Source: Allorhizobium sonneratiae
Lineage (GTDB): Bacteria; Pseudomonadota; Alphaproteobacteria; Rhizobiales; Rhizobiaceae
Direction: 5' to 3'
DNA: 64,000 bases
Assembly (NCBI RefSeq): GCF_023700755.1
Contig: NZ_JAMKOJ010000009.1
Location: forward strand, 62,001-126,000
Below the pieces are notes generated by a model that was not told where the DNA came from, searched no databases, and was given only the letters and a program-made list of their open reading frames with translations. Below, piece by piece: positions 18,270 to 26,289 of this stretch (positions are counted from its first letter, which is position 1; every line of letters begins with the position of its first letter). The position numbers and the translations under genes were made by a program.

Positions 18270-19826
18270 ATGAACCATCCCAACGTCCTTCTCATCGTCG
18301 TGGACCAGTGGCGCGGCGATATCCTGCCCGCCTTGGGAACAGAACATCTCAAGACACCCAATATCGATCGGCTGTGCCGCGAGGGCGTGACCTTTCGCAA
18401 TCATGTGACGACCACAGTTCCCTGCGGACCGGCCCGGGCAAGCCTTCTGACAGGGCTTTACCAGATGAACCACCGGGCCGTTCAGAACACGATCCCTCTG
18501 GATGCCCGCCATACCAATCTGGCCCATGCGCTGCGCGCGATCGGCTACGATGCGGCAATGATCGGTTATGCAACGTCGGTTCCGGACCCGCGCCGAACCT
18601 CTGCAAATGATCCGCGCTTTGCTCTTCTTGGCGACATGATGGACGGTTTCCGGCCCGTGGGCGCCTTCGAGCCGGAAAAGGAAGGCTATTTCGGCTGGCT
18701 GGCACATCACGGCTACAAGGTGCCGGAAAACCGCGATGACGTCTGGCTGCCGGAAGGGGAAGATGCCGTGCCCGGCGCGACCGATCGCCCGGCCCGCGTG
18801 CCAGCGGAACTGTCGGACACGGCCTATTTCACCGATGCGGCACTGCGCTATCTGAAAGGCGTGGGCAAGCGTCCGTTTTTCCTGCATCTCGGCTATTGGC
18901 GTCCGCATCCGCCTTTCGTTGCGTCTGCGCCCTATCATGCCATGTACCGGCCTGAGGACATGACGGCGCCGGTGCGCGCTGCAACGCCGGAAATCGAAGC
19001 CGGGCAGCACCCCTTGCTCGACTTCTACCTGCGCAAGACCGCCAATAAGGGCTTTTTCCAGGGTGCCGAAGGCTTTGTCCGGGAATTGAGCGAAGCCGAC
19101 ATCAAGCAGATGCGCGCCACCTATTTCGGCATGATGACCGAGATCGACGATTGCCTCGGCAAAGTGTTTGCCGAACTCGACGAGACCGGCAAATGGGATG
19201 AGACGCTGATCATCTTTACCTCCGATCACGGCGAACAGCTCGGCGACCATCATCTGCTCGGCAAGGTCGGATATTTCGACGAGAGCTTCCGCGTTCCCCT
19301 GATCATCAAGGACCCGAGACGCAAGGAGAGCGCCGGGCGCATCGAAGACGCCTTTAGCGAGAGCATCGACGTCATGCCGACCATCCTCGACTGGCTTGGC
19401 GGCGACATTCCCAGAGCCTGCGACGGTCGTTCGCTTCTTCCTCTTCTCGGCGGCGAAAAACCTGCCGACTGGCGCACCGAACTTCATTATGAATTCGATT
19501 TCCGCGATGTCTATTATTCCGAACCCGAGAAGGAACTGGGCGTCGGCATGGACGAGGCGAGCCTCTGCGTCATTCAGGACGAGTTCTACAAATATGTTCA
19601 CTTCGCGACCCTGCCGCCGCTTTTCTTTGATCTGAAGGCCGATCCGCATCAATTCATCAATCTGGCGGAGGATCCGGCCTTTGCCGGCATCGTCAAAACC
19701 TATGCACAAAAGGCCCTGTCCTGGCGTCTCATCCACGCCGACCGGACATTGACGGCTTATCGCAGCACGCCGCGCGGTCTCGAAAATCGCGTGTCCAAGT
19801 CTTCCTCTCAAACGCTGAAGGACTGA
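18270..19826 (+). CDS. Phosphonate monoester hydrolase / phosphodiesterase (sulfatase-like, formylglycine type)
   Basis: An alkaline-phosphatase-superfamily hydrolase. The start is VLLIVVDQWRGD with metal-ligand Asp12; the maturation site is VPCGPARASLLTG, a CxPxR motif whose Cys52 would be converted to formylglycine; FTSDHGEQLGDHH supplies the late Asp-His metal pair. From memory the whole chain, including NHVTT, MNHRAVQNT, MYRPEDM and ELHYEFDFRDVYYSEP, follows the Rhizobium leguminosarum phosphonate monoester hydrolase much more closely than arylsulfatases. The ATG at 18270 gives 518 residues. It leads an operon with a complete peptide-type ABC importer starting 3 bases later, suggesting the importer delivers its substrate. 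Natural substrates of this enzyme family are not settled. No signal peptide is present, so it is cytoplasmic. Confidence 0.87.
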   Translation: MNHPNVLLIVVDQWRGDILPALGTEHLKTPNIDRLCREGVTFRNHVTTTVPCGPARASLLTGLYQMNHRAVQNTIPLDARHTNLAHALRAIGYDAAMIGYATSVPDPRRTSANDPRFALLGDMMDGFRPVGAFEPEKEGYFGWLAHHGYKVPENRDDVWLPEGEDAVPGATDRPARVPAELSDTAYFTDAALRYLKGVGKRPFFLHLGYWRPHPPFVASAPYHAMYRPEDMTAPVRAATPEIEAGQHPLLDFYLRKTANKGFFQGAEGFVRELSEADIKQMRATYFGMMTEIDDCLGKVFAELDETGKWDETLIIFTSDHGEQLGDHHLLGKVGYFDESFRVPLIIKDPRRKESAGRIEDAFSESIDVMPTILDWLGGDIPRACDGRSLLPLLGGEKPADWRTELHYEFDFRDVYYSEPEKELGVGMDEASLCVIQDEFYKYVHFATLPPLFFDLKADPHQFINLAEDPAFAGIVKTYAQKALSWRLIHADRTLTAYRSTPRGLENRVSKSSSQTLKD

Positions 19827-19829
19827 TTC

Positions 19830-21452
19830 ATGCTCACGACCTCCCGACGTGGCTTTATCCTGCTGACCGGCAGTGCGCTCGCCATGCCCAATCTGGCCTT
19901 TTCGCAATCGGCATCCCGCCCCGAAATCACCATTGCGGTGCAAAAGCTTGCAACGTCGAACACGCTCGATCCGTTGACCGAACAGTCCAATGTCGGCGTG
20001 CGCATCATGAATTCCTATCTGGAAAGCCTGATTGCCACCAATCTTCTCGGCAAGCTGGAGCCAATCCCGTGCCTGGCAACCCGCTGGAAGCGCATTGACG
20101 ACAAGACCGTCGAGCTGGAACTGCGCAAGGGTGTGAAATTTCACAACGGCGATGAAATGACCGCAGACGATGTGGTTTTCACCTTCGGTTCCGCACGCAT
20201 GATGGGCGACACCACGCCCGCAGGCTGGGACAAGACCATGATGGTCGATCAAAACAACATCGTCCGTCGCAGCAAGGAATTGCCGGCGCAGGTGCCCGCC
20301 ATTGCCCGTCGCCTCTGGCCGTCTCTGGTCAAGGTCGAGGCGCGCGACAAATACACCGTACGCTTTGTCAACGCCACGCCGGACGTGACGCTGGAAGGCC
20401 GCATCATGGCTTTCGGCTCGCAGATCATCAGCCGACGCGCTTTCGAAGAGGCGCCGAGCTGGCTCGATTTCGCGCGCAAGCCGATTGGCACTGGCCCTTA
20501 CAAGGTGGCGAAATTCACCCCCGATGTCGAACTTGTCCTCGTCAGCCATGACGAATACTGGGGCGGCCTGCCACCGCTCCGGCAGATCCGTTTCGCCCAG
20601 GTTCCTGAAGCGGCGCAGCGCGTCAACGGCGTTCGTGCCGGCCAGTACGACATGGCCTGCGACCTGACCCCGGACCAGTTCGCCTCCGTCACCAGCGATC
20701 CCAGTCTCGAAGTCGTTGGCGGCATCATCAACAATATCCGCGTCACCACCTTCAACAAGTTCGACCCCACCTTGAAGGATGCGCGTGTCCGCCAGGCGAT
20801 GCTGCATGCCATCGATCGGCAGATGATCGTCGATCAGCTCTGGATGGGCAAGACGATCGTGCCGAAGGGCGATCAGTTCGAATGGTATGGCGACATGTAT
20901 CTGAGCAACTGGAGCGCGCCGCAATACGACCCGAAAAAGGCCCGGCAATTGCTCAAGGATGCTGGCTACAAGGGTGACCCGATCCCCTACCGTCTGCTCA
21001 ACGACTATTACACGCTGCAGGTCAACAATGCGCAGGTCATGGTTGAAATGTGGAAACAGGTCGGCCTCAACGTCGAGATCGAAATGAAGGAAAACTGGAG
21101 CCAGATCTGGGATCCCGCGGGCAAGCGCGGCATCCACGACTGGTCGAGCGGCGGCGGCTTCCCTGACCCGGTCGCCACGCAGCCCAATCAGTGGGGCCCG
21201 CAAGGTCAGCAGGTTCAGGCCGGTGAATACAAGAACGATGACGTCAACACGCTGTGTGGCGTGCTGCAGACATCGACCGATCGCGCCGCACGCAAGAAGG
21301 CGTTCCAGCGGATGCTGGAAATTCTCGAGCGCGAAGATCCTGCTTATGGCGTGATCAACCAGAATGCGACCTTCACCGCCAAGAAAAAATCGGCCAAGTG
21401 GCAGGTCTCGCCCTCCTTCGCCATGGATTTTGCTCCGGGCAATTGGGGCTGA
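19830..21452 (+). CDS. ABC transporter substrate-binding protein, family 5 (peptide/opine type)
   Basis: Periplasmic receptor of the importer encoded by the next four genes. The N-terminus TTSRRGFILLTGSALAMP is a twin-arginine export signal with cleavage after about residue 27 (LAFSQS). Family-5 marks include LRKGVKFHNGDEMTADDVVF and IGTGPYKVAKF. The length of 540 residues is normal. The gene lies 3 bases after the hydrolase gene and 3 bases before the first ATPase gene. Family-5 proteins bind peptides, opines, nickel chelates, glycosides and others, so the ligand is inferred only from the neighbouring phosphoester hydrolase: perhaps a phosphodiester or phosphonate ester. Confidence 0.9.
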   Translation: MLTTSRRGFILLTGSALAMPNLAFSQSASRPEITIAVQKLATSNTLDPLTEQSNVGVRIMNSYLESLIATNLLGKLEPIPCLATRWKRIDDKTVELELRKGVKFHNGDEMTADDVVFTFGSARMMGDTTPAGWDKTMMVDQNNIVRRSKELPAQVPAIARRLWPSLVKVEARDKYTVRFVNATPDVTLEGRIMAFGSQIISRRAFEEAPSWLDFARKPIGTGPYKVAKFTPDVELVLVSHDEYWGGLPPLRQIRFAQVPEAAQRVNGVRAGQYDMACDLTPDQFASVTSDPSLEVVGGIINNIRVTTFNKFDPTLKDARVRQAMLHAIDRQMIVDQLWMGKTIVPKGDQFEWYGDMYLSNWSAPQYDPKKARQLLKDAGYKGDPIPYRLLNDYYTLQVNNAQVMVEMWKQVGLNVEIEMKENWSQIWDPAGKRGIHDWSSGGGFPDPVATQPNQWGPQGQQVQAGEYKNDDVNTLCGVLQTSTDRAARKKAFQRMLEILEREDPAYGVINQNATFTAKKKSAKWQVSPSFAMDFAPGNWG

Positions 21453-21455
21453 GCG

Positions 21456-22532
21456 ATGACCACTCGATCCGCATCGCCTGCAAAGGGTGAAACTCCGCTT
21501 TTGCAGCTTGAGGATTTCAAGGTCGATTTCCCGCGCGGCGCTGCCGTGCGGGGGATCGATCTGACGATCAGGCGCGGCGAGGCGCTGGGCATTGTCGGGG
21601 AGTCCGGTTCCGGCAAATCCGTGACCTGGCTTGCCGCCCTTGGCCTTCTCGGAGAAAAAGCAAAGGTTTCAGGCCGGGCGGCATTCGATGGGCAGGATCT
21701 GCTCCAGATGAACCAGAGGGCGCTGGCGCGCCTGCGCGGTGGACGCGTCGCGCTGATTTTTCAGGACCCGATGAGCGCTCTGAACCCGGTCAAGCGGGTC
21801 GGTCAGCAGGTGGCCGAGGTGTTGCGCGTGCATCGCGGTTTTTCCAAAGCCGATGCGCGGGCCGAAACGATCCGCCTGTTCGACAGGGTCGGGATACCCA
21901 ATGCACAAGGGCGGGTTGACCTCTTTCCCCATGAGCTTTCGGGCGGACAAAACCAGAGGGTGATGATCGCCATGGCGCTGGCCGGAGAGCCCGAGCTTCT
22001 GATTGCCGACGAGCCGACCACGGCCCTCGACGTGACGATCCAGGCGCAGATCCTCGATCTTCTGCACACGCTCCGGCGCGATCTCGGCATGGCCCTCGTT
22101 CTGATCAGCCATGACCTGAGCGTGGTCGGCGAAACCTGCGAGCGCATTGCCGTGGTTTACGGTGGCCGGATCGTCGAGAGCGGCTCGGTCGCATCCATTC
22201 TGCGCGAGCCAGCCCATCCCTATACGCAAGGCCTGATCAATGCCGCCCCCTCACTGGAGCGGCTGGGACAACGCCTCAAAGCAATCCCCGGTCATGTGCC
22301 TGAACCCTGGAACATGCCCGCCGGCTGCGCCTTCGCGCCGCGCTGCATGTTCGCCATGGCCGAATGCCAGGACACCGTGCCGGAACTTGAAGCGTGTCCG
22401 GGACAAGCGGAAACCGGTTTTTCCGAAAAGCAAACCGTGAACGGCGCGCATCTGGCAGCCTGTCCATTGGCGCGCGAGGTGAAGGCCCCGCGTCATGTCG
22501 TCGAACGGGAGATCGCCGATGGCGTTGCTTGA
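21456..22532 (+). CDS. ABC transporter ATP-binding protein (DppD/OppD type)
   Basis: Cytoplasmic ATPase of the family-5 importer. Walker A GESGSGKS lies near residue 50, the signature ELSGGQNQRVMIAMAL and Walker B LLIADEPTTALD follow, then the oligopeptide-transporter C-terminal domain with PAGCAFAPRCMFAMAEC. Length 358 residues. Unusually, the C-terminal stretch CPGQAETGFSEKQTVNGAH is encoded by DNA (about 22395-22440) that matches the AAACCGGTTTT-type intergenic repeat of this genome, so a repeat seems to have been absorbed into the coding sequence without breaking the frame. The stop lies inside the next gene. Confidence 0.93.
   Translation: MTTRSASPAKGETPLLQLEDFKVDFPRGAAVRGIDLTIRRGEALGIVGESGSGKSVTWLAALGLLGEKAKVSGRAAFDGQDLLQMNQRALARLRGGRVALIFQDPMSALNPVKRVGQQVAEVLRVHRGFSKADARAETIRLFDRVGIPNAQGRVDLFPHELSGGQNQRVMIAMALAGEPELLIADEPTTALDVTIQAQILDLLHTLRRDLGMALVLISHDLSVVGETCERIAVVYGGRIVESGSVASILREPAHPYTQGLINAAPSLERLGQRLKAIPGHVPEPWNMPAGCAFAPRCMFAMAECQDTVPELEACPGQAETGFSEKQTVNGAHLAACPLAREVKAPRHVVEREIADGVA
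22395..22440. repeat. Intergenic-type repeat inside an ABC ATPase gene
   Basis: The sequence GGAAACCGGTTTTTCCGAAA at 22409-22428, preceded by GCGTGTCCGGGACAAG, resembles the hairpin repeat at 2148-2200 (GGAAACCGGTTTTCGGAAA) and its intergenic copies at 3.3 and 44.6 kb. All the others found lie between genes; this one is translated as part of the ATPase C-terminal domain. Confidence 0.65.
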
Positions 22533-23502
22533 ATTGCGCGGGATCGGCCGGGATTATACCGGTCGCGCCAGATTGTTCGGCAAATCTCTGTCGCTGCGCG
22601 CCGTTCTTGACGTCTCGCTGGAGCTGGAACGGGGCCGCATTCTCGGTCTGGTCGGCGAAAGCGGCTGCGGAAAATCCACCACCGGCCGCATCGCGCTTGG
22701 CCTCGACGCCCCGACACGAGGCGCGGTCTTTTTCAACGGCCAGCCAATGCCGCAGGCAGGAACGCCAGCATGGAAGGCCTTGCGCCGGCAGATGCAATAT
22801 ATTTTTCAAGACCCGCTCGGCGCGCTCGACAAGCGGATGAAAATAATCGACCAGATTGTCGAACCACTGCATATCCACGGCATCGGCGCGCCGGAAAGCC
22901 GCAGGGAAGTTGCCGCGCAATGCATGCGCGATGTCGGTCTGCAATCCCATCTGGGCGAAGCCTATCCGCTGCAATTGTCCGGTGGCCAGCGGCAACGCGC
23001 CGTCATTGCCCGCGCGCTTGTCACACAGCCCGAACTTCTCGTCTGTGACGAACCGGTTTCGGCGCTGGATGTTTCGATCCAGGCGCAGGTGATCGGCGTT
23101 CTGACCCATCTGCAAAAGAAGCTCGATCTGGCCATGGTGTTTATCAGCCATGATCTGAAGCTTGTCGCCACCATCGCCGATGAGGTCGCCGTCATGTATC
23201 TCGGACAGATCGTCGAACGGGGCAGCCCGCAACAGGTGTTTTCTGCCCCGGCGCATCCCTATACGCGGGTGCTGCTCGACTCCATTCCGCAGCCGTTGCG
23301 CACCACCTCCCGGCCGATCCTGCAGGGCGAACCGCCGGACCCTTCACAGCGCCCTGAAGGCTGCGCCTTTCATCCGCGCTGTCCGCTGGCCGTGGATGCC
23401 TGTCGCAGCACGGTGCCCGTTTTGCAGCCTCTCACGGACAGGCATCAGGCGGCGTGCCATCTGGTGAGCTCCCCTTCCCCTGTGATGAGGCAGTCGGCCT
23501 GA
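22519..23502 (+). CDS. ABC transporter ATP-binding protein (DppF/OppF type)
   Basis: Second ATPase of the importer. Walker A GESGCGKST, signature QLSGGQRQRAVIARAL, Walker B LLVCDEPVSALDVSIQAQV, switch histidine in FISHDLKLV, and the C-terminal cysteine cluster GCAFHPRCPLAVDAC. The start at 22519 (MALLELRGIG) has GGGAG eight bases upstream and overlaps the previous gene by 14 bases; an ATG at 22495 is possible. 327 residues. It ends in a TGATG overlap with the permease gene, indicating translational coupling. Confidence 0.92.
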   Translation: MALLELRGIGRDYTGRARLFGKSLSLRAVLDVSLELERGRILGLVGESGCGKSTTGRIALGLDAPTRGAVFFNGQPMPQAGTPAWKALRRQMQYIFQDPLGALDKRMKIIDQIVEPLHIHGIGAPESRREVAAQCMRDVGLQSHLGEAYPLQLSGGQRQRAVIARALVTQPELLVCDEPVSALDVSIQAQVIGVLTHLQKKLDLAMVFISHDLKLVATIADEVAVMYLGQIVERGSPQQVFSAPAHPYTRVLLDSIPQPLRTTSRPILQGEPPDPSQRPEGCAFHPRCPLAVDACRSTVPVLQPLTDRHQAACHLVSSPSPVMRQSA

Positions 23503-24425
23503 TGTTGATTTTCTTCCTGCGACGCCTCGCCCGGGCATTCCTGACGATCCTGATCGTCGTCGTCTGCGCCTTTGTCGTGCTCAGAACCACCAGCGATCCC
23601 GCCGTGGTCATTCTCGGCCCCGATGCGCCGCCGCAGGCCGTGGCGGCGTTTCGCGCCGCCTGGGGCCTCGACAAGCCGCTGATCCAGCAATTTGCCTATT
23701 ATCTGTGGGGCATTGCCCACGGCAATTTCGGCATCTCCATGCTCGACGGCCAGAAGGTTCTGCCCATGGTGCTGTCGCGCGTCCTCGTCACATTGGAAAT
23801 CATGCTTCCAGCGCTGCTTTTGGGTGTCGTGGCGGGGATTTCTGCGGGCATTTATGCCGCACTCAACCGGGGTAAAACGCAGGACCGTATCATCATGCTG
23901 GCGGCGGTGTCCGGTTTCGCCGTGCCCGGCTTTGTCCTCGGCCTCGTTCTGGTGCTGATCTTTGCCGTGCAATTGCACTGGCTGCCATCCGGCGGCAACC
24001 ACGACTGGACCGGCGCCATCCTGCCCATCATCACACTGGCCACGGGCTGGGCTGCCATCCTTGCCCGCTTCACCCGCTCGGCCATGATCGAAGTGCTTGA
24101 TCAACCCTATATTCTGACCGGTTCCGCCAAGGGCCTTGTCTGGGCCGCCGTGGTGATACGCCACGCCATGCCCAACGCCGCCATCCCGGTCGTGACAATG
24201 ATCGGCTTCATGGTCGGCGGTCTTCTGGCTGGCGCCGTCGTTACCGAAAGCGTGTTCAGCTGGCCCGGTCTCGGACAGCTCATCGTCACCTCCGTCTCCT
24301 CGCGCGATGTTTCGGTGGTGCAATGCGTCCTCGTTCTGGTGGCAACGACGATGGTGATCTCAAACATGGTGGTCGATCTGCTCTATGGCTGGCTCGACCC
24401 GCGCATCAGGGGAGCCTCGACATGA
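23502..24425 (+). CDS. ABC transporter permease (DppB type)
   Basis: Inner-membrane permease of the family-5 importer. It begins MLIFFLRRLARAFLTILIVV, typical of DppB/OppB first helices, and carries the EAA loop near VLDQPYILTGSAKGL with RHAMPNAAIPVV. The ending VDLLYGWLDPRIR is also characteristic. 307 residues. The start ATG overlaps the stop of the ATPase gene by one base (TGATG at 23500-23504), which decides this start over an upstream in-frame codon. Confidence 0.92.
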   Translation: MLIFFLRRLARAFLTILIVVVCAFVVLRTTSDPAVVILGPDAPPQAVAAFRAAWGLDKPLIQQFAYYLWGIAHGNFGISMLDGQKVLPMVLSRVLVTLEIMLPALLLGVVAGISAGIYAALNRGKTQDRIIMLAAVSGFAVPGFVLGLVLVLIFAVQLHWLPSGGNHDWTGAILPIITLATGWAAILARFTRSAMIEVLDQPYILTGSAKGLVWAAVVIRHAMPNAAIPVVTMIGFMVGGLLAGAVVTESVFSWPGLGQLIVTSVSSRDVSVVQCVLVLVATTMVISNMVVDLLYGWLDPRIRGAST

Positions 24426-25300
24426 CGGCGCAAAGTCAAACCAGGGCAATACCCAAAGGATTGCAGGCTATGCGTTCCTGGCGGTGGCCGAAAGTGTCTC
24501 TTATCGTCGGCTGTGCTTTCGTCTGGGTCATGCTGATGGTCCTGATTGCCCTGTTCTCCGACCAGCTCCGCCCCTATACGATCACGGCAATGGATCTTGG
24601 CGCGCGCATGAAGCCTCCTGTCTTTCTGGGCGGTGATTTTCACCACATTCTCGGCACGGATCAGCTTGGCCGTGACGTCTTTTCACGGCTGATCGTCTCC
24701 ATCCGGGTCAGCCTGACCATTGCTGTTTCCGCCACGATCCTCGGCGTTCTGTTCGGCGCCACGATGGGAATTGCCGCAGCGCATTTCGGTGGCCTCATCG
24801 AGCAGGCCGTTCTCATCCTCATCGATGTGCAGGCGGCCCTGCCCTTCATCATTCTTGCCCTGTCGGCGCTTGCCTTTTTCGGAAACTCCCAGATCCTGCT
24901 GATCTGCCTGCTCGGCCTCTATGGCTGGGAGCGCCATGCGCGCATTACGCGGGGCTTGGCGCTTGCTGCCAAGGAGCAGGGCTATATGCTGGCGGTCAGG
25001 CAACTGGGTGCAGGCTCGGGCCGGCTTTATCTGCGCCATCTTCTGCCCAACATCGCCGCGACCATGGTGGTGTCGGCAACACTGGCCTTCCCGGAGGTCA
25101 TTCTCGCAGGCAGCGGGCTTTCCTTTCTGGGACTGGGCATTCAGCCGCCCGATACCGACCTTGGCAATATGGTCGGCTACGGTCGTAGCTATCTGGAACA
25201 GGCCCCATGGATCCCGCTGGCGCCCTCGCTGATCATCATGCTGACGACACTGTCGATCAGCACCATCGGCGACTGGTTGCGCGACAGGCTCGACCCATAA
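24422..25300 (+). CDS. ABC transporter permease (DppC type)
   Basis: Second permease of the importer, with the N-terminal soluble segment containing GTDQLGRDVFSRLI, the hallmark of DppC/OppC proteins, and the EAA-loop region LALAAKEQGYMLAVRQLGAG with LRHLLPNIAATMVV. It ends SISTIGDWLRDRLDP, also typical. The ATG at 24422 overlaps the previous stop in an ATGA. 292 residues. It is the last gene of the operon; a 7-bp stem-loop follows at 25310-25328. Confidence 0.92.
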   Translation: MTAQSQTRAIPKGLQAMRSWRWPKVSLIVGCAFVWVMLMVLIALFSDQLRPYTITAMDLGARMKPPVFLGGDFHHILGTDQLGRDVFSRLIVSIRVSLTIAVSATILGVLFGATMGIAAAHFGGLIEQAVLILIDVQAALPFIILALSALAFFGNSQILLICLLGLYGWERHARITRGLALAAKEQGYMLAVRQLGAGSGRLYLRHLLPNIAATMVVSATLAFPEVILAGSGLSFLGLGIQPPDTDLGNMVGYGRSYLEQAPWIPLAPSLIIMLTTLSISTIGDWLRDRLDP

Positions 25301-25309
25301 ACCGGGTGC

Positions 25310-25328
25310 GGCAACTTTGGCAGTTGCC
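25310..25328. terminator. Weak stem-loop between convergent operons
   Basis: GGCAACT (25310-25316) pairs with AGTTGCC (25322-25328) around a 5-base loop, between the convergent dppC-like and IclR genes. No T-tract follows, so termination here is only a possibility. Confidence 0.35.
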
Positions 25329-25366
25329 TGACAGGGTGTAAAACTCAGGATTTCGCCCTCGGGATT

Positions 25367-26155
25367 TTACTGTTTTGGCGATCCGCCGAATTCCGCGGTG
25401 ATGCTTCTGGCGCAAATTTCCACCAGTTCGCCCATGGCCTGCGTGCGTGCCTCGGTGATGCGGGACGCCGGTCCGGCAATGGAAACAGCGGCGTGAACGC
25501 TCCCGGTCTCGTCGTAGACCGGCGCTGCGATACAGCGCAAACCCAGCGAGAACTCTTCGTTATCGACAGAAAAGCCGCGCTGGCGGATCGTTGAGAGCTC
25601 CGTGATCAGGGCATCCAGCGTGGTGATCGTATGATCCGTATAGCGTGCCATTCCCTTGCGCGTGATGATGGCCTGAACATCCTCGTCATTCATATGCGCC
25701 AAAATCATTTTACCAGCCGCAGACCTGTGCATTTCAGCCCCGCCACCGGGCCGTGAGATGGCCCGCACCATCTGCTGGCTTTGCACCTGTGCCATGCAGA
25801 CCACTTCCGATCCGTCGAGCATGAAGAAGTTCACCGTCTCACCGCTGGCCAGCATCAGACGCCGCATAAAGGGAACCGCGAGCGTCACCATGTCACGCGA
25901 TCTGGCAAAGGCATTGCCGACGTGAAACGCCTGGACACCGACACTCCAGCACATGGTTGCCGGATCGAAGCGAACGAAACGCTGACGTTGCAAGGTTGTG
26001 AGGATGCGATGCGCACTGGAGGGTGGCAGCGATACTTTGGCTGCGACCTCCTTCAGGCTCAGGCCTTCATCGGCCTCTGCGAGGCGCTCCAGTATGGTGA
26101 GAGCACGATGGATGGACTGAACACTGCCACTTTCTTTAATGACCTGTTTTTGCAT
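25367..26155 (-). CDS. IclR family transcriptional regulator
   Basis: An N-terminal winged helix-turn-helix (SVQSIHRALTILERLAEAD then LSLKEVAAKVSLPPSSAHRIL) is followed by the IclR effector domain (MHRSAAGKMILAHM, FSVDNEEFSLGLRCIAAPV). 262 residues. The gene is divergent from the ring-opening amidohydrolase operon with 134 bases between the starts, the usual arrangement for a local regulator of that operon; IclR proteins often respond to aromatic or small organic acid ligands. The region between contains two ATTCCA direct repeats (26206-26211 and 26225-26230) 19 bases apart, which might belong to its operator. Confidence 0.9.
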   Translation of the reverse strand: MQKQVIKESGSVQSIHRALTILERLAEADEGLSLKEVAAKVSLPPSSAHRILTTLQRQRFVRFDPATMCWSVGVQAFHVGNAFARSRDMVTLAVPFMRRLMLASGETVNFFMLDGSEVVCMAQVQSQQMVRAISRPGGGAEMHRSAAGKMILAHMNDEDVQAIITRKGMARYTDHTITTLDALITELSTIRQRGFSVDNEEFSLGLRCIAAPVYDETGSVHAAVSIAGPASRITEARTQAMGELVEICARSITAEFGGSPKQ

Positions 26156-26289
26156 GATATTTTTCAGATCTCCCAGGCTCTCGCACCGTCGCCGATCTGC
26201 GCATCATTCCACATCGTGAAATTTATTCCAATCAACTTGCACAGGATTTAGCCTCGCATAAGATATAGGCAGATAGCAAGGAGCCGCAG
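26156..26289. promoter_or_regulatory. Divergent control region, IclR / ring-opening amidohydrolase
   Basis: A 134-base region between two divergent starts. ATTCCA occurs twice at a 19-base spacing (26206 and 26225), about two helical turns, in an AT-richer stretch that includes TGAAATTTATTCC. A ribosome-binding site AAGGAGC precedes the ATG at 26290. Assigning it as the IclR operator is inference. Confidence 0.4.

Noticed and set aside
18270..19826. Arylsulfatase or choline sulfatase
   Set aside because: The CxPxR site is shared by all of these, but the surrounding sequence follows phosphonate monoester hydrolases throughout.
18210..21203. A 997-codon open frame on the minus strand opposite the hydrolase and binding-protein genes
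   Set aside because: It is antisense to two genes with clear family motifs; long antisense frames are expected in GC-rich DNA and its translation shows no recognisable domain.
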